Shown here: one piece after another, positions 37,422 through 48,322 of the stretch
How positions within the stretch are numbered: the first letter of the stretch is position 1
Layout: each line of letters starts with the position of its first letter
Source: Paramecium octaurelia
Taxonomy: Eukaryota > Ciliophora > Oligohymenophorea > Peniculida > Parameciidae
Reading direction: 5' to 3'
Length of the DNA stretch: 64,000 nt
NCBI GenBank assembly: GCA_905182995.1
Contig: CAJJDP010000036.1
Location: forward strand, 290,327-354,326
The notes under the pieces: generated by a model
The model's input: only the letters and a program-made list of their open reading frames with translations
The model's database searches: none
Told to the model about the DNA's origin: nothing
Position numbers and translations under genes: made by a program

Positions 37422-39827
37422 ATGGGGGTACCTGCATTCTTCAGATGGCTTTGTGCCAGAAATCCAAAGGCTCTATTGGAAGTCTTGGAAAATTCAGATG
37501 AATCCTGCTTATCAAACAACCCAGATATTGATAATCTGTACCTTGATATGAATGGTATCATCCATCCCTGCTCTCATCCTGATTAAGGAGGCATTCCCAT
37601 CCCAGTCACATATGATGACATGTTTGTGAATGTATTTCACTACATAGATCGTTTAGTTGATATTGTTCGTCCAAAGGAATTGATATACATGGCCATAGAT
37701 GGTGTTGCCCCCAGAGCCAAACTAAATTAGCAAAGAAGTTTAAAAATACAATAAATCCATATAGGTCGTAGATTTAGAGCAGCCTAAGAATCCATACGAA
37801 TTCAAAAAGAAAAGGAACGCTTACGAGATTACTGGAGAACTTAAGGCTTAAATTCGGATGCTTTAAATACTTATATTGAGAAAAACTTTGACAGTAACTA
37901 AATTACTCCAGGAACTGAGTTTATGCAAAAGTTAAATATTGCCTTGCAGTATTATATTTATGATAGAATGAACAATGTAACAATAATTTTCACATTATAT
38001 TAGAATCCTCTATTTCGAAATATTCTCATCATTTTTAATGATTCAAGTATTCCAGGAGAAGGAGAACACAAAATCCTGTAATTTGTAAGAGATCAAAGAA
38101 AACAAATGAATTATAAAACAGTTAGACATTGCTTGTATGGAGCAGATGCTGATTTAATAATGTTGGGTTTGAGTACACATGAACCATACTTCTATGTGAT
38201 AAGAGAAACAATTATGGCTAATGATGATAAACAATGTTCCATTTGTTAATAAAAAGGTCATTTTTTTACAGATTGTAAAAAAAGAGAGAAGGTGATTGAC
38301 GATTTGAATGGAGAAATTAAGTAATATAATTAGATTCAATAACAACAAAAGACTAAATTAATTTAAGTTGATTTTCAAATATTGCAACTTAATATTGTTA
38401 GGGAATTCCTATATTTTGAGACTCGGGATTTACAAGCTTCATTGAAAGGGTAATATGATTTAGAAAGGATCATTGATGATTTTGTATTTATGTGTTTTTT
38501 AGTCGGAAATGATTTTCTACCACATATTCCTTGTTTGAAAATAACGGAAGGGGGTATTGATTGTCTGCTGATTATATATAAAACAATTCTATCATAAATA
38601 GGAGATTATTTAACAAATTGTGGGGAATTGAATTTGTAATAGATGAATTAATTTCTATTTCATGTTGGATTAATTGAAGATGAACTCATCAAAGGTCAAG
38701 AGAAAAAGAAGGAGATAGTTAAGAATAGAAGAGAAAGAAATGCAGAAATGAAAGAATAAAAGATTATGACTGCTCCTGAGTTTAGTATTGTAGATACATA
38801 GAAGGAGATTCTATCCAAATTTAAATCTGCATTAAAAGAGAAATTGACAGAAATTAATCAATAGGAAATTGATTAAGCATAATCAGCAAAATCATCACAA
38901 GAATTGAAAAAATGGAAAGCTGTTAGTTACAAGCAAAGATATTACTAGGAGAAATTTGGAATAAAACCTACTTAATTTAGGGAATTTCAACATAGAATCA
39001 AGATCTCTTATTTGGAAGCATTGGCATGGACATTAAAATATTATTATTAAGGATGTGTAGATTGGGGATGGTTTTACCCTTATCATTATGCACCATTTGC
39101 ATAAGATCTGACCAACTTAGATTAATGTATGTTTGAATTTTCATTGAATACTCCTTTTAAGCCATATTAATAATTATTAGCAGTATTACCTCCTTAATCG
39201 GCTTAATTTCTACCTAGACCCTATTAACAATTGATGTTAGAGTCCTCATCTCCTATAGCTGATTTCTATCCTACAGATTTTGTAGTTGATTTGAAAGGCA
39301 AGAAATTTGCATGGCTTGGAGAAGTAGTCTTACCGTTTGTTGATGCTGACAGACTAATAAAAGCTAGTAATATAGGTGTTAATTTATCTAAATTGGAATA
39401 AGAAAGAGATAGATTAGGATAAACATTGATATTTAGTCTTAAGAAACATGAAATCTTTAATTTCTAATAATGTCATATCCAAGTTTAAGTTGACTGGTTA
39501 CCTCGCTTTCCAGTTGGAAGTGAAATCAAATCACCCATACCTACGATGGGAAACATTCTCAATAATTAAATTATATGTGGGGCCTTATTGAAAACAATGA
39601 TTGAAAGTGATGCATCATTTATCTAGAATTAGATTAGGAAAGGGACTATTATGCCACCCGAATTCTTGGATGAATATTACATGAATTAATGTGAGTAGAA
39701 TAAGAGATCATTTGGAGGTGAAGCTGTCAGAAGAATAGTTTATTCGATATTAGGTGTCAAATAAGTGAGGAGATTAGACAGATCATAAGACGATTTTGAT
39801 TAAATAAAAAAATAAACAAAATTATGA
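37422..39827 (+). CDS. XRN2: 5'-3' exoribonuclease XRN2/Rat1
   Basis: 783 residues. It starts [10 protein letters not shown] and carries the XRN motifs [53 protein letters not shown] and [12 protein letters not shown] zinc knuckle follows with spacing C-x2-C-x4-H-x4-C ([14 protein letters not shown]), which marks the nuclear Rat1/XRN2 branch rather than XRN1. It degrades 5'-monophosphorylated RNA and is used for termination and rRNA trimming in other eukaryotes. Two 27-nt introns are supported; both are in phase, so further in-phase introns could be missed. The TGA at 39825-39827 is 10 bases before the first gap-flanking repeat. Confidence 0.95.
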
Positions 39828-40684
39828 TATTATTATTATTAAATTTGAGAATTATTCCTAATAACTTGATGCATATGTTATTGAGATTTATATAGCTATA
39901 AAATTAAATATAAGATGAAGACTATCTATTTACTTAAGTAATGATTAACTAAATCATTAAATAGAATCAGTATGAATTTGTTAAAATAAGAGACACATTT
40001 GGAGTTGATAATTTTAAATGAATTTCAAGTAAAATGAAAAGTCAAAATTATTAATTTAAATAATAATTAAAAAATAGAATTTTTAGTAGGAACACAAAAT
40101 TTATGATTATATTATTTAAGTATTAACTTAAAAAAATAATAGAAAAATTAACATTATTGGTTCCTATTAATTGAAAAAATCCTGATTTACTTATATCGGT
40201 AGAAATAAGTCAAAAATTTTTTCCTTTTTTCTTCATATTATACCCTTTAGTATAAATTAATTTATAAGAACGGCATTTCGATTCATCTAACATTGTATGT
40301 TGATGCTATCCATCGATTTACATAGAACAGGGATAGAGTAATAAATTTCATGAGATATTTGAAATAGAGAGGAACCATTTAAAAAACTTACATTTTATGA
40401 AGTATTTCACCATTATTAAAGAAATTCAAATCAAATGAAGAAGACATCAGAATTATCTGTTAATTTACAATCATACTGACGTTTCAATTATCAATAGCTA
40501 AATCTTTAGTAATGAAAGCTATAAATTTACTCTACTAAATTAAATGATGAGTTCAGTTTGTGAACATGAAAATAATAATCGTTTGATTTTATACAATTTG
40601 CTATTGTTGATTGATAAAAAGGGGAGTTTTAAGTAAAGGACATAATTATGATTGTTATTTATCTATTAATATATTTGATCATAA

Positions 40685-40969
40685 TCAAATAAGGTCTTGA
40701 AAACCAAGTCTCTTTCTAAAACTTATCACTTCTTCACTTGATAATGTGCTATCATTTCTGTATTAGATTTCATCAAAATCTATTGTAAATTCAAAATTTT
40801 TATTTACTTCTTCTTCTGTATTTTCTTCTTCTATTGTTGAGGAAATGTGTGCCCAATCTTGGATAACCTAATTAATTCATGATACTATTGTACTTGCCAA
40901 CATCAATATGGGTACTGTGAAAATAGTGACATCGATGCCTAATCTAACATACCAAGGAATGGGTCTCAT
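40685..40969 (-). CDS. Small membrane-anchored acidic protein, 88 aa (left copy)
   Basis: ATG 40969 starts an N-terminal hydrophobic anchor (VTIFTVPILMLAST), then an acidic tail (EEENTEEEVN and DFDEIQ) to TGA 40685-40687. The open frame needs an 18-nt intron, 40868-40885, which removes an in-frame TGA and is at the lower limit for Paramecium; 89 codons result. No family known. An identical copy lies at 42063-42347 and is probably the same gene assembled twice. Confidence 0.5.
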
Positions 40970-41082
40970 TGATAATATTTAATAAATTAATGTAAAATAA
41001 TAATTGTTTGTTTTGCGAAAAATAAAGAATAGAAGGGACCATCCATTATCCCACTCTATTGCAGACAGTACCAATCTAATTT

Positions 41083-41214
41083 ATGAAGGCACTTTACTTG
41101 AAATATAATTCTCAAGATGAAATGTCAATTGATGATCTCATTAAACATGCCCATAAGAAATGGGTAATAGATTTCTATGAGAAATCATAAGTAATATAGG
41201 ATTAAGAGTTTCTA
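41083..41214 (+). pseudogene. 5' fragment of the gene at 42461 (assembly copy)
   Basis: The first 44 codons are identical to the gene starting at 42461, then cut by the N at 41215. Not an independent gene: it ends exactly at the gap, with no decay before the break. Should be merged with 42461-43344. Confidence 0.85.
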
Positions 41215-41215
41215 N
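41215..41215. other. Assembly gap 1 (single N)
   Basis: One N between two copies of the same 1377-base sequence. Most simply a placeholder between overlapping contigs that were not merged. Confidence 0.9.
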
Positions 41216-42592
41216 ATTAAATTTGAGAATTATTCCTAATAACTTGATGCATATGTTATTGAGATTTATATAGCTATAAAATTAAATATAAGATGAAGAC
41301 TATCTATTTACTTAAGTAATGATTAACTAAATCATTAAATAGAATCAGTATGAATTTGTTAAAATAAGAGACACATTTGGAGTTGATAATTTTAAATGAA
41401 TTTCAAGTAAAATGAAAAGTCAAAATTATTAATTTAAATAATAATTAAAAAATAGAATTTTTAGTAGGAACACAAAATTTATGATTATATTATTTAAGTA
41501 TTAACTTAAAAAAATAATAGAAAAATTAACATTATTGGTTCCTATTAATTGAAAAAATCCTGATTTACTTATATCGGTAGAAATAAGTCAAAAATTTTTT
41601 CCTTTTTTCTTCATATTATACCCTTTAGTATAAATTAATTTATAAGAACGGCATTTCGATTCATCTAACATTGTATGTTGATGCTATCCATCGATTTACA
41701 TAGAACAGGGATAGAGTAATAAATTTCATGAGATATTTGAAATAGAGAGGAACCATTTAAAAAACTTACATTTTATGAAGTATTTCACCATTATTAAAGA
41801 AATTCAAATCAAATGAAGAAGACATCAGAATTATCTGTTAATTTACAATCATACTGACGTTTCAATTATCAATAGCTAAATCTTTAGTAATGAAAGCTAT
41901 AAATTTACTCTACTAAATTAAATGATGAGTTCAGTTTGTGAACATGAAAATAATAATCGTTTGATTTTATACAATTTGCTATTGTTGATTGATAAAAAGG
42001 GGAGTTTTAAGTAAAGGACATAATTATGATTGTTATTTATCTATTAATATATTTGATCATAATCAAATAAGGTCTTGAAAACCAAGTCTCTTTCTAAAAC
42101 TTATCACTTCTTCACTTGATAATGTGCTATCATTTCTGTATTAGATTTCATCAAAATCTATTGTAAATTCAAAATTTTTATTTACTTCTTCTTCTGTATT
42201 TTCTTCTTCTATTGTTGAGGAAATGTGTGCCCAATCTTGGATAACCTAATTAATTCATGATACTATTGTACTTGCCAACATCAATATGGGTACTGTGAAA
42301 ATAGTGACATCGATGCCTAATCTAACATACCAAGGAATGGGTCTCATTGATAATATTTAATAAATTAATGTAAAATAATAATTGTTTGTTTTGCGAAAAA
42401 TAAAGAATAGAAGGGACCATCCATTATCCCACTCTATTGCAGACAGTACCAATCTAATTTATGAAGGCACTTTACTTGAAATATAATTCTCAAGATGAAA
42501 TGTCAATTGATGATCTCATTAAACATGCCCATAAGAAATGGGTAATAGATTTCTATGAGAAATCATAAGTAATATAGGATTAAGAGTTTCTA
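41216..42592 (+). repeat. Right copy of 1377-base direct repeat at gap 1
   Basis: Same sequence as 39838-41214. The right border merges smoothly into the gene at 42461, whereas the left copy stops at the N, so this copy carries the true continuation. Confidence 0.9.
42063..42347 (-). CDS. Small membrane-anchored acidic protein, 88 aa (right copy)
   Basis: Second copy of 40685-40969 at an offset of 1378, same 18-nt intron (42246-42263) and the same product: an N-terminal hydrophobic anchor followed by a Glu-rich tail. If the flanking repeat is an artefact only one gene exists. It is divergent from the gene at 42461, 113 bases apart. Confidence 0.5.
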
Positions 42593-43344
42593 AAGAAATA
42601 CTATGACAGAGAATATGAGATCGTTCCTAAGCTAATTGCTTTAACTGAATACTACAAATATATGTTAGATACACCTAATCTCTTTATGCTCCCATTATTT
42701 AAGCTAATAAAAAACTACAATAAATTACGAAAGTATCATCTTCAATATTTAGAGAGTATCATTACGCAAAAATCAAGTACAAATTAAAAATATTGGTACC
42801 TCAAAGTAGCATTAAAGTTGATAAAAAATATACTCAATTATTGCAATTAACGATGAGCAACCAAGAAGATGAATAGTAATCTTTGATTTCAATCTTAAAT
42901 AAATTCTAACCATAACAAATAACTATCCCTAAATAATTAAAATCATATACTCAATAGTCATGTATATAGTCTACTAAGTTGCATACGAAACCCTTAATCA
43001 AAAAGAGTGAACAAGCAAGCTACAAACTTAAATCAATTGTAAATGGGGATATAATGTAACAACAGCCTTAATTATTGACTCAATAATAATAATATTAATT
43101 AAAAAGGAGAACATAATCAAAATCTCATTCGAATATTAAATTCCATACTCTTTAAAGCGTAAATAACAATTCAAAAAAACAGAGCATTTCTTACAATAAA
43201 TCAAATCTGTAACCCATTAAAACTCTGGGATAAAGCAAAATAGGATCTCAAGCTGATATCATCAGCAACAATTAGATATAGAAAAGTAATTCTATAGGGA
43301 AAACCATATCAAGAAGAAAATTAATTTAATTATTTTATAAATGA
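42461..43344 (+). CDS. Unknown protein, 287 aa
   Basis: ATG 42461, one 20-nt intron (42733-42752), TGA 43342-43344; 288 codons. Residues 1-100 are well structured by composition (aromatic, Leu, acidic; FYEKSQVIQDQEFLKKYY, LDTPNLFMLPLFKLI). The C-terminal two thirds are Gln/Ser/Lys-rich and probably disordered. No domain recognised. Its stop overlaps the ATG of the next gene by the four bases ATGA. Confidence 0.65.
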
Positions 43345-43992
43345 TTATATTATTTGCATTATTTTTACTTTCAGTTTAAGCAATTTACATCTTACACACC
43401 AAAGGAATTTCAATAAGTCAATTAGATTATTTTGTAATTGAATTGAATCAAATTGATTACAAAGTGAAATCACAAATTGCACATAATGGATCATTTACTA
43501 TATCCAAACTGTATTAGGATTCTGCTCTATTTGATATATTCATCCTAGATTCAACTGGTTATACTTGTTATTTATAAGCCTATTACAATAGTTCTTGGGA
43601 AACAGAATGCTTTTTCTTGTTTAATTCGAGTTAAACAAGTCTCAATAATTTTGAATATGAGCAAGAATATACAGTAGCAGATGCACAACGATATTTGGTT
43701 ATAGATAACACTCCATTCCCTTAAAATGGGGCTTATTTCGCTGATAGATTGTATTTGCAATTAGATTACATCTAAGTGATCTAACCAATACCTACCTATT
43801 ATCAAGTTACCATAAAAAGTATATTATGCCATAAAAAAAATAGTAACAATTGTATTTGTAGGAGTGTTGATTTGTTTTAGTATTTGGTGTTTGATACTGA
43901 GTTTAAAGTATAGAAAGGAAACAAAACACAAGGAATCCATAGAAAGGAATAAATTAAATAATACCTTATCACCTTTAAAGTAATATAAATGA
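43341..43992 (+). CDS. Type I membrane protein, 208 aa
   Basis: Signal peptide MIILFALFLLSVQA, an ectodomain of about 140 residues rich in Tyr, Ser and Asn with few cysteines (CYLQAYYNSSWETECFF), then one membrane helix (TIVFVGVLICFSIWCLIL) and a short basic tail. One 25-nt intron just before the membrane helix; 209 codons. The ATG at 43341 overlaps the preceding stop; it is kept because it begins the signal peptide. The ectodomain family is unknown. Confidence 0.65.
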
Positions 43993-44372
43993 TATATCAA
44001 ATCCAAAATATATTGCATCTCTTTATTTAAATTATATTATAAATTTCATAAGTCACCATTTAGTTGTATTAAATTAATTATGAAATATAAAATTATATAA
44101 CATTGTGGAGGATGGATGATTAATTTATGTACAACCCAAATAGCAATTTAGAGAATCTCTAAGTTTAAAAAAGTGAACTTGTTTCAAATTATATTGAAAG
44201 TAATAATAAACAAATAAAAAATGGATAGTTATTAATCTTTATTGATTTTAAAAGAACCAAGTTACAGTTTAATATTATGCTCATGTACAAGGGAAAATTA
44301 TTAATTAATTCTACAAAGATTTATCACTAAAATAATAATGTATATTGATATTTAATATATAAAATTAAAGTT
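43993..44372. other. AT-rich intergenic stretch
   Basis: 380 bases upstream of the CDPK gene; no coding-like frame and no regulatory motif that I can name. Confidence 0.5.
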
Positions 44373-46095
44373 ATGGGTTGTTTATAACCAAAAAAGCTAA
44401 ATAGGATAGTGGCTATGTAAACAACCAATAAAGATCTCGTATTCACATCTACTGCTGATATTCACAAACTTTATTCGTTTGGTAAAGTATTAGGGATAGG
44501 TGCTTTTGGTAAGGTATTGGTTGCCAAAATGAGAAACAACAATTCGAAACAATATGCAATTAAAATGATCGACAAGAGGAAAGTAAGAGGGAGAGAAGCA
44601 ATGTTGGCAAATGAGATCTACGTTCTCCAGAAGTTAGATCATCCCAATATAATTAAATTTTATGAAGTTTATCAAAATGAACTTTACTTTTACATAATTA
44701 TGGATTATTGTGAAGGTGGAGAATTGGTAGAACGGATACAAAAAAGTCAAAAAAATCTAAGTGAAGGTCAGGTGCAGAACATTATATTTAAAGTAAATAT
44801 TGAAAGTAAACTGAGATCTGTTCAGCAATCATGTATATCCATGAATAGGGCATCATCCATAGAGATATTAAGCCTGAGAATATATTGTTTTCAACCAAAG
44901 ATCCAAATGCAGAACCGAAATTAATAGATTTTGGATTGGCTATAAAATTTGACTCCAGCAATCTTAAGTATGCTAAAATCAAATATATAGACAATTAAAA
45001 GCAGCTGTAGGTACTCCTTTGTATTTGGCACCTGAAGTTATCGAAGGCAAGTATAATGAAAAGTGTGATGTTTGGAGTCTGGGCATTTTACTCTTTCATC
45101 TGTTGTGTGGCTATCCCCCATTTTACGGAAAGAATAGAACCGATCTTTATGAAAACATCTAATATCAAAATGTAAAGGTTTAGCTATCTATTTTTTTAGT
45201 TAATTTTTGATCGGAGACATTGGAATAATGTTAGTGAAGAAGCCAAAGATTTAATTAAGAAAATGTTGAATAAAAATCATAATATTAGACCAAGTGCAAA
45301 GGATTGTCTTCGTCATTCTTGGTTCCGTAAAAAATTTCAAAATCCTGTTAAATTGTAAAGAGGAAGGAGTACTATAATTTCAATGAAATCTCCTTAATCA
45401 GAAGATTAAAGATCAATATATTAAATGTTGAAAACATATAGAATAGGAGCTAAATTTAAGAAAGAAGTCATGAAGGTGTTAGTAAATTAAATGAATGAAA
45501 AAGAACTGGGGAGATTAAAACAAGTATTCTAAAAAATAGATGTTGATAATTCAGGAACTATAACTGTGTAAGAATTGAAAGAGGCATTGTTGGAAGAAGT
45601 ATAACTAATATTTAACTTTAGGGATCCCAAATATCTCATGAAGAAATAGAACAATTGATATAACTCGTGGGATTTGAGGTTTTCGAAGAGGACAAAGATG
45701 ATAACGATTGTGCATCTACAACCAAATCTAGTAAGCCGCTTGTAATCAAATATAGTGATTTTCTGGCTGCATGTGTAGATGAAAGAAGAGTTTTAACCAG
45801 AGAAAAAGTAGTCAATATTATTATATGTTAGTTATGGTCTGTATTCAAATATTTTGATACTCAAGATGTCAATTTCATTATGAAAGAAGATATCAAAGAA
45901 GCATTGGCTAGGCATGGGAGATAGTTATCAGATGAGAAAATCGAAGAGATGATTTATGAGATCGATCCTAATCACGATAACAAAATTAGTTTTGAAGAGT
46001 TCTGTTAAATGATGGGCGTGGCTGGAGTTGAATAAACTATGGATTTTAAGGATGAGGTAAAAGAGCAATTAATTTTTCATCAATTTCCAGAATGA
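44373..46095 (+). CDS. Calcium-dependent protein kinase (CDPK) with degenerate EF-hands
   Basis: 535 residues. N-terminal MGC suggests acylation. Kinase domain: [53 protein letters not shown] junction helix and C-terminal EF-hand region follow. EF1 loop [12 protein letters not shown] and the last loop [12 protein letters not shown] look functional. The second is replaced by a Lys/Ser/Asp-rich insertion before [11 protein letters not shown], and the third ([12 protein letters not shown]) lacks proper ligands. Introns of 23, 23, 22, 23 and 24 nt give 536 codons. CDPKs are typical of plants, apicomplexans and ciliates and couple calcium signals to secretion or motility. Confidence 0.93.
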
Positions 46096-46351
46096 TTCTT
46101 AATTGTTTATTTTTTCATATTATTTAAATCATGATGACCAGAACTATTTACAAGTTCTCTATTTTAAAATACTAATACAGAAAACAAATACACCAGAAAT
46201 TATATATTCACTTAATAGATAAATTTAGAGCTCATTTAATATTGGAAAATAGCAAATATTTTTGTAAATTATGACATCAAATATATGTCATATTATTATG
46301 AAATATGACTTTTTATTATTTTATTATTCCTACCTTAAATCAATATATAAA

Positions 46352-47893
46352 ATGGTATTCATTATTCTCGTCCTGCTACTTGGAGGAAGTTAATCATAAG
46401 GATGTCAACCTTACGGTGTTAGATTATTTTTAGGACATTACTTTAGTTACCTGAGAAATAGCTAAGATCTAATCAGAGTAGTCTTCAATACAGAAGTATA
46501 TGAAATATTTTGATAATTTTAGAAAGAATGCAAGGACTAGTTTATACTTGAGTTAGTTGATAATAAACTAGGTCACAAATTAATGATTTCATAAATCACG
46601 TTCTATGATACTCAATTATTGAACATGACATAGATATATGAAAAGAATGAGACTACCCATTTTACTTATGAAACATTCATTCATACATTTAAAGTTGGAT
46701 TAAATAATATAGACCTCAATGCTTCAACATCTTACAATTACAATATAATTTCTTAATAAAAATAAATATTATCCGGTCCACATAAGTTTGATATTCCCTG
46801 GGCAGAGAGCGAATAAAAAATGATAGTGTTTGGAGATATGGATTCAAATTGGGTGAAAAACTATTCAAAGGACACATTTGATTGGTTGGAAAATTAGGTA
46901 AAAGCTGATAAACGATACGATACCGTATTATTTACCGGGGATATGGCATATGATTTGGAATCAAAAAATTGTCAATAAGGTGACAATTGGCTCAGAAATC
47001 TTTCAGTATTTACTAGTAGGTATCCCTTTATGGCAGCACCTGGCAATCATGATTGGGGGAATAATACTTATTTCGACTTCTTTAGAGCAAACTTTGGATC
47101 ATTATTCTTAAAGGAATATAACACTTAACACTATCTTAATGATTTCTTTAGTTTTGATGTGGGAATGGTTCATTTCATATAGTTTAATCCAATCAAGGCA
47201 GTATATCAAAATGACATCCACAACATCACTCCTTTAATAGTGGAACAAATGAGAAACGATTTGATTCAAGCACATTATAATAGAGAGAAGGTTCCATGGA
47301 TTATAGTGTACACTCATTATCCAATATATTGTTCAGTTCCAAAAAATGACCAATGCATAAACAATTTTAAATATTTATCAGAATTCGAGGATATGTTTGT
47401 TGAATTCAAAGTAGATCTATATCTAAGTGGCCATGTCCATACTTATCAAAGAAATAAACCATACTATAAAAATACTACTGCAAAATACATATAGAAGGAT
47501 AACATCATTTCATAATATTAATACCCAGTGTAGATAATCGAGGGTGCAGGAGGAACAGATTATGGAGAATAAAATTCCACTTATCCAGATAGTCCATTCA
47601 TGGAGATATAAAATCCCAATCATGGAGTGGGAATAATCACTGTGAAAAACTCTACACATTTGTATTTTGAACATATAACTGTGGCAGATAATAAAGTCAT
47701 AGATTCTATATGGTTAGATCGTTCTAGTGATGCCACTAAAACAACAACTCGGGATGGTTTTGAAGTTGCTATGTGGGTAATCTTTTCTGTCTTAATTGTT
47801 ATTACTGGTGTTTCTATATATTACAAATCAAATCAAGGGAGAAAACTCAAAAGCAAACTCTTAGAGGAAACGGTAACTATGGTTGTCACTTGA
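46352..47893 (+). CDS. Purple-acid-phosphatase-like membrane metallophosphoesterase, first of tandem pair
   Basis: 504 residues. Signal peptide (MVFIILVLLLGGSQS), an N-terminal Fn3-like domain starting CQPYGVRLFLGHY, then the metallophosphoesterase core: GDMDSNW, GDMAYDL, APGNHDW, YTHYPIYC and GHVHTYQRN. These provide Asp, Asp/Tyr, Asn/His and the two His of the dimetal site seen in purple acid phosphatases. One C-terminal membrane helix (VAMWVIFSVLIVITGVSIYY) and a basic tail. One 27-nt intron. A type I topology places the catalytic domain outside the cell or in a lumen. Its paralogue starts 429 bases downstream. Confidence 0.88.
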
Positions 47894-48322
47894 TTGATTA
47901 TCTAATGATTATTTTATTAAGTAATAAATATATACGAAGTTTAAAGTACAATTTTTAAATACACATTAAATTCAATTTCTCATTTTTAAAGTTCATTCCA
48001 AATCACATATATATATAATTTACCTTTGAAAGTAATAGTAATCTAATGTTATTTGTAAAATAAATTGATTTAAAAGTATACTTAATGTGATTATGCCAAT
48101 AATATAAATTGAAATATAAAGAGATATAATACTAGACAATTTGATAGTTAAATTAATTGCCATTAAAACACTGAATTATGAATATTCTTGACTATCTTAT
48201 GCTTATTTTTAATTGTGATTACTTAAATGTCTGAATTACTTGATTCTAATTATAGGTGTATAATAGGAATAATTACTCAAAAATTTAATTTAGTTAGTAA
48301 TTTAGTTTATAATTATTTATAA
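47894..48322. other. Spacer between the tandem phosphatase genes
   Basis: 429 bases of AT-rich DNA. Short open frames exist (an ATG at 48178 closes after 18 codons), but none with coding character. Confidence 0.5.

Larger units (their letters stand above)
39838..41214 (+). repeat. Left copy of 1377-base direct repeat at gap 1
   Basis: Matches 41216-42592 at a fixed offset of 1378 in every line I compared, with no difference seen. The two copies are separated by one N. The left unit ends abruptly inside a gene (ATG 41083) while the right unit continues that gene. This is what two overlapping contig ends look like when joined by a placeholder N, so it is probably one locus counted twice. Contains the small gene at 40685-40969 and, before it, 39828-40684 of AT-rich non-coding DNA. 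Confidence 0.9.

Noticed and set aside
39838-42592. A true tandem gene duplication
   Set aside because: The copies are identical, separated by exactly one N, and the left copy stops in mid-gene at the N; an assembly overlap is simpler.
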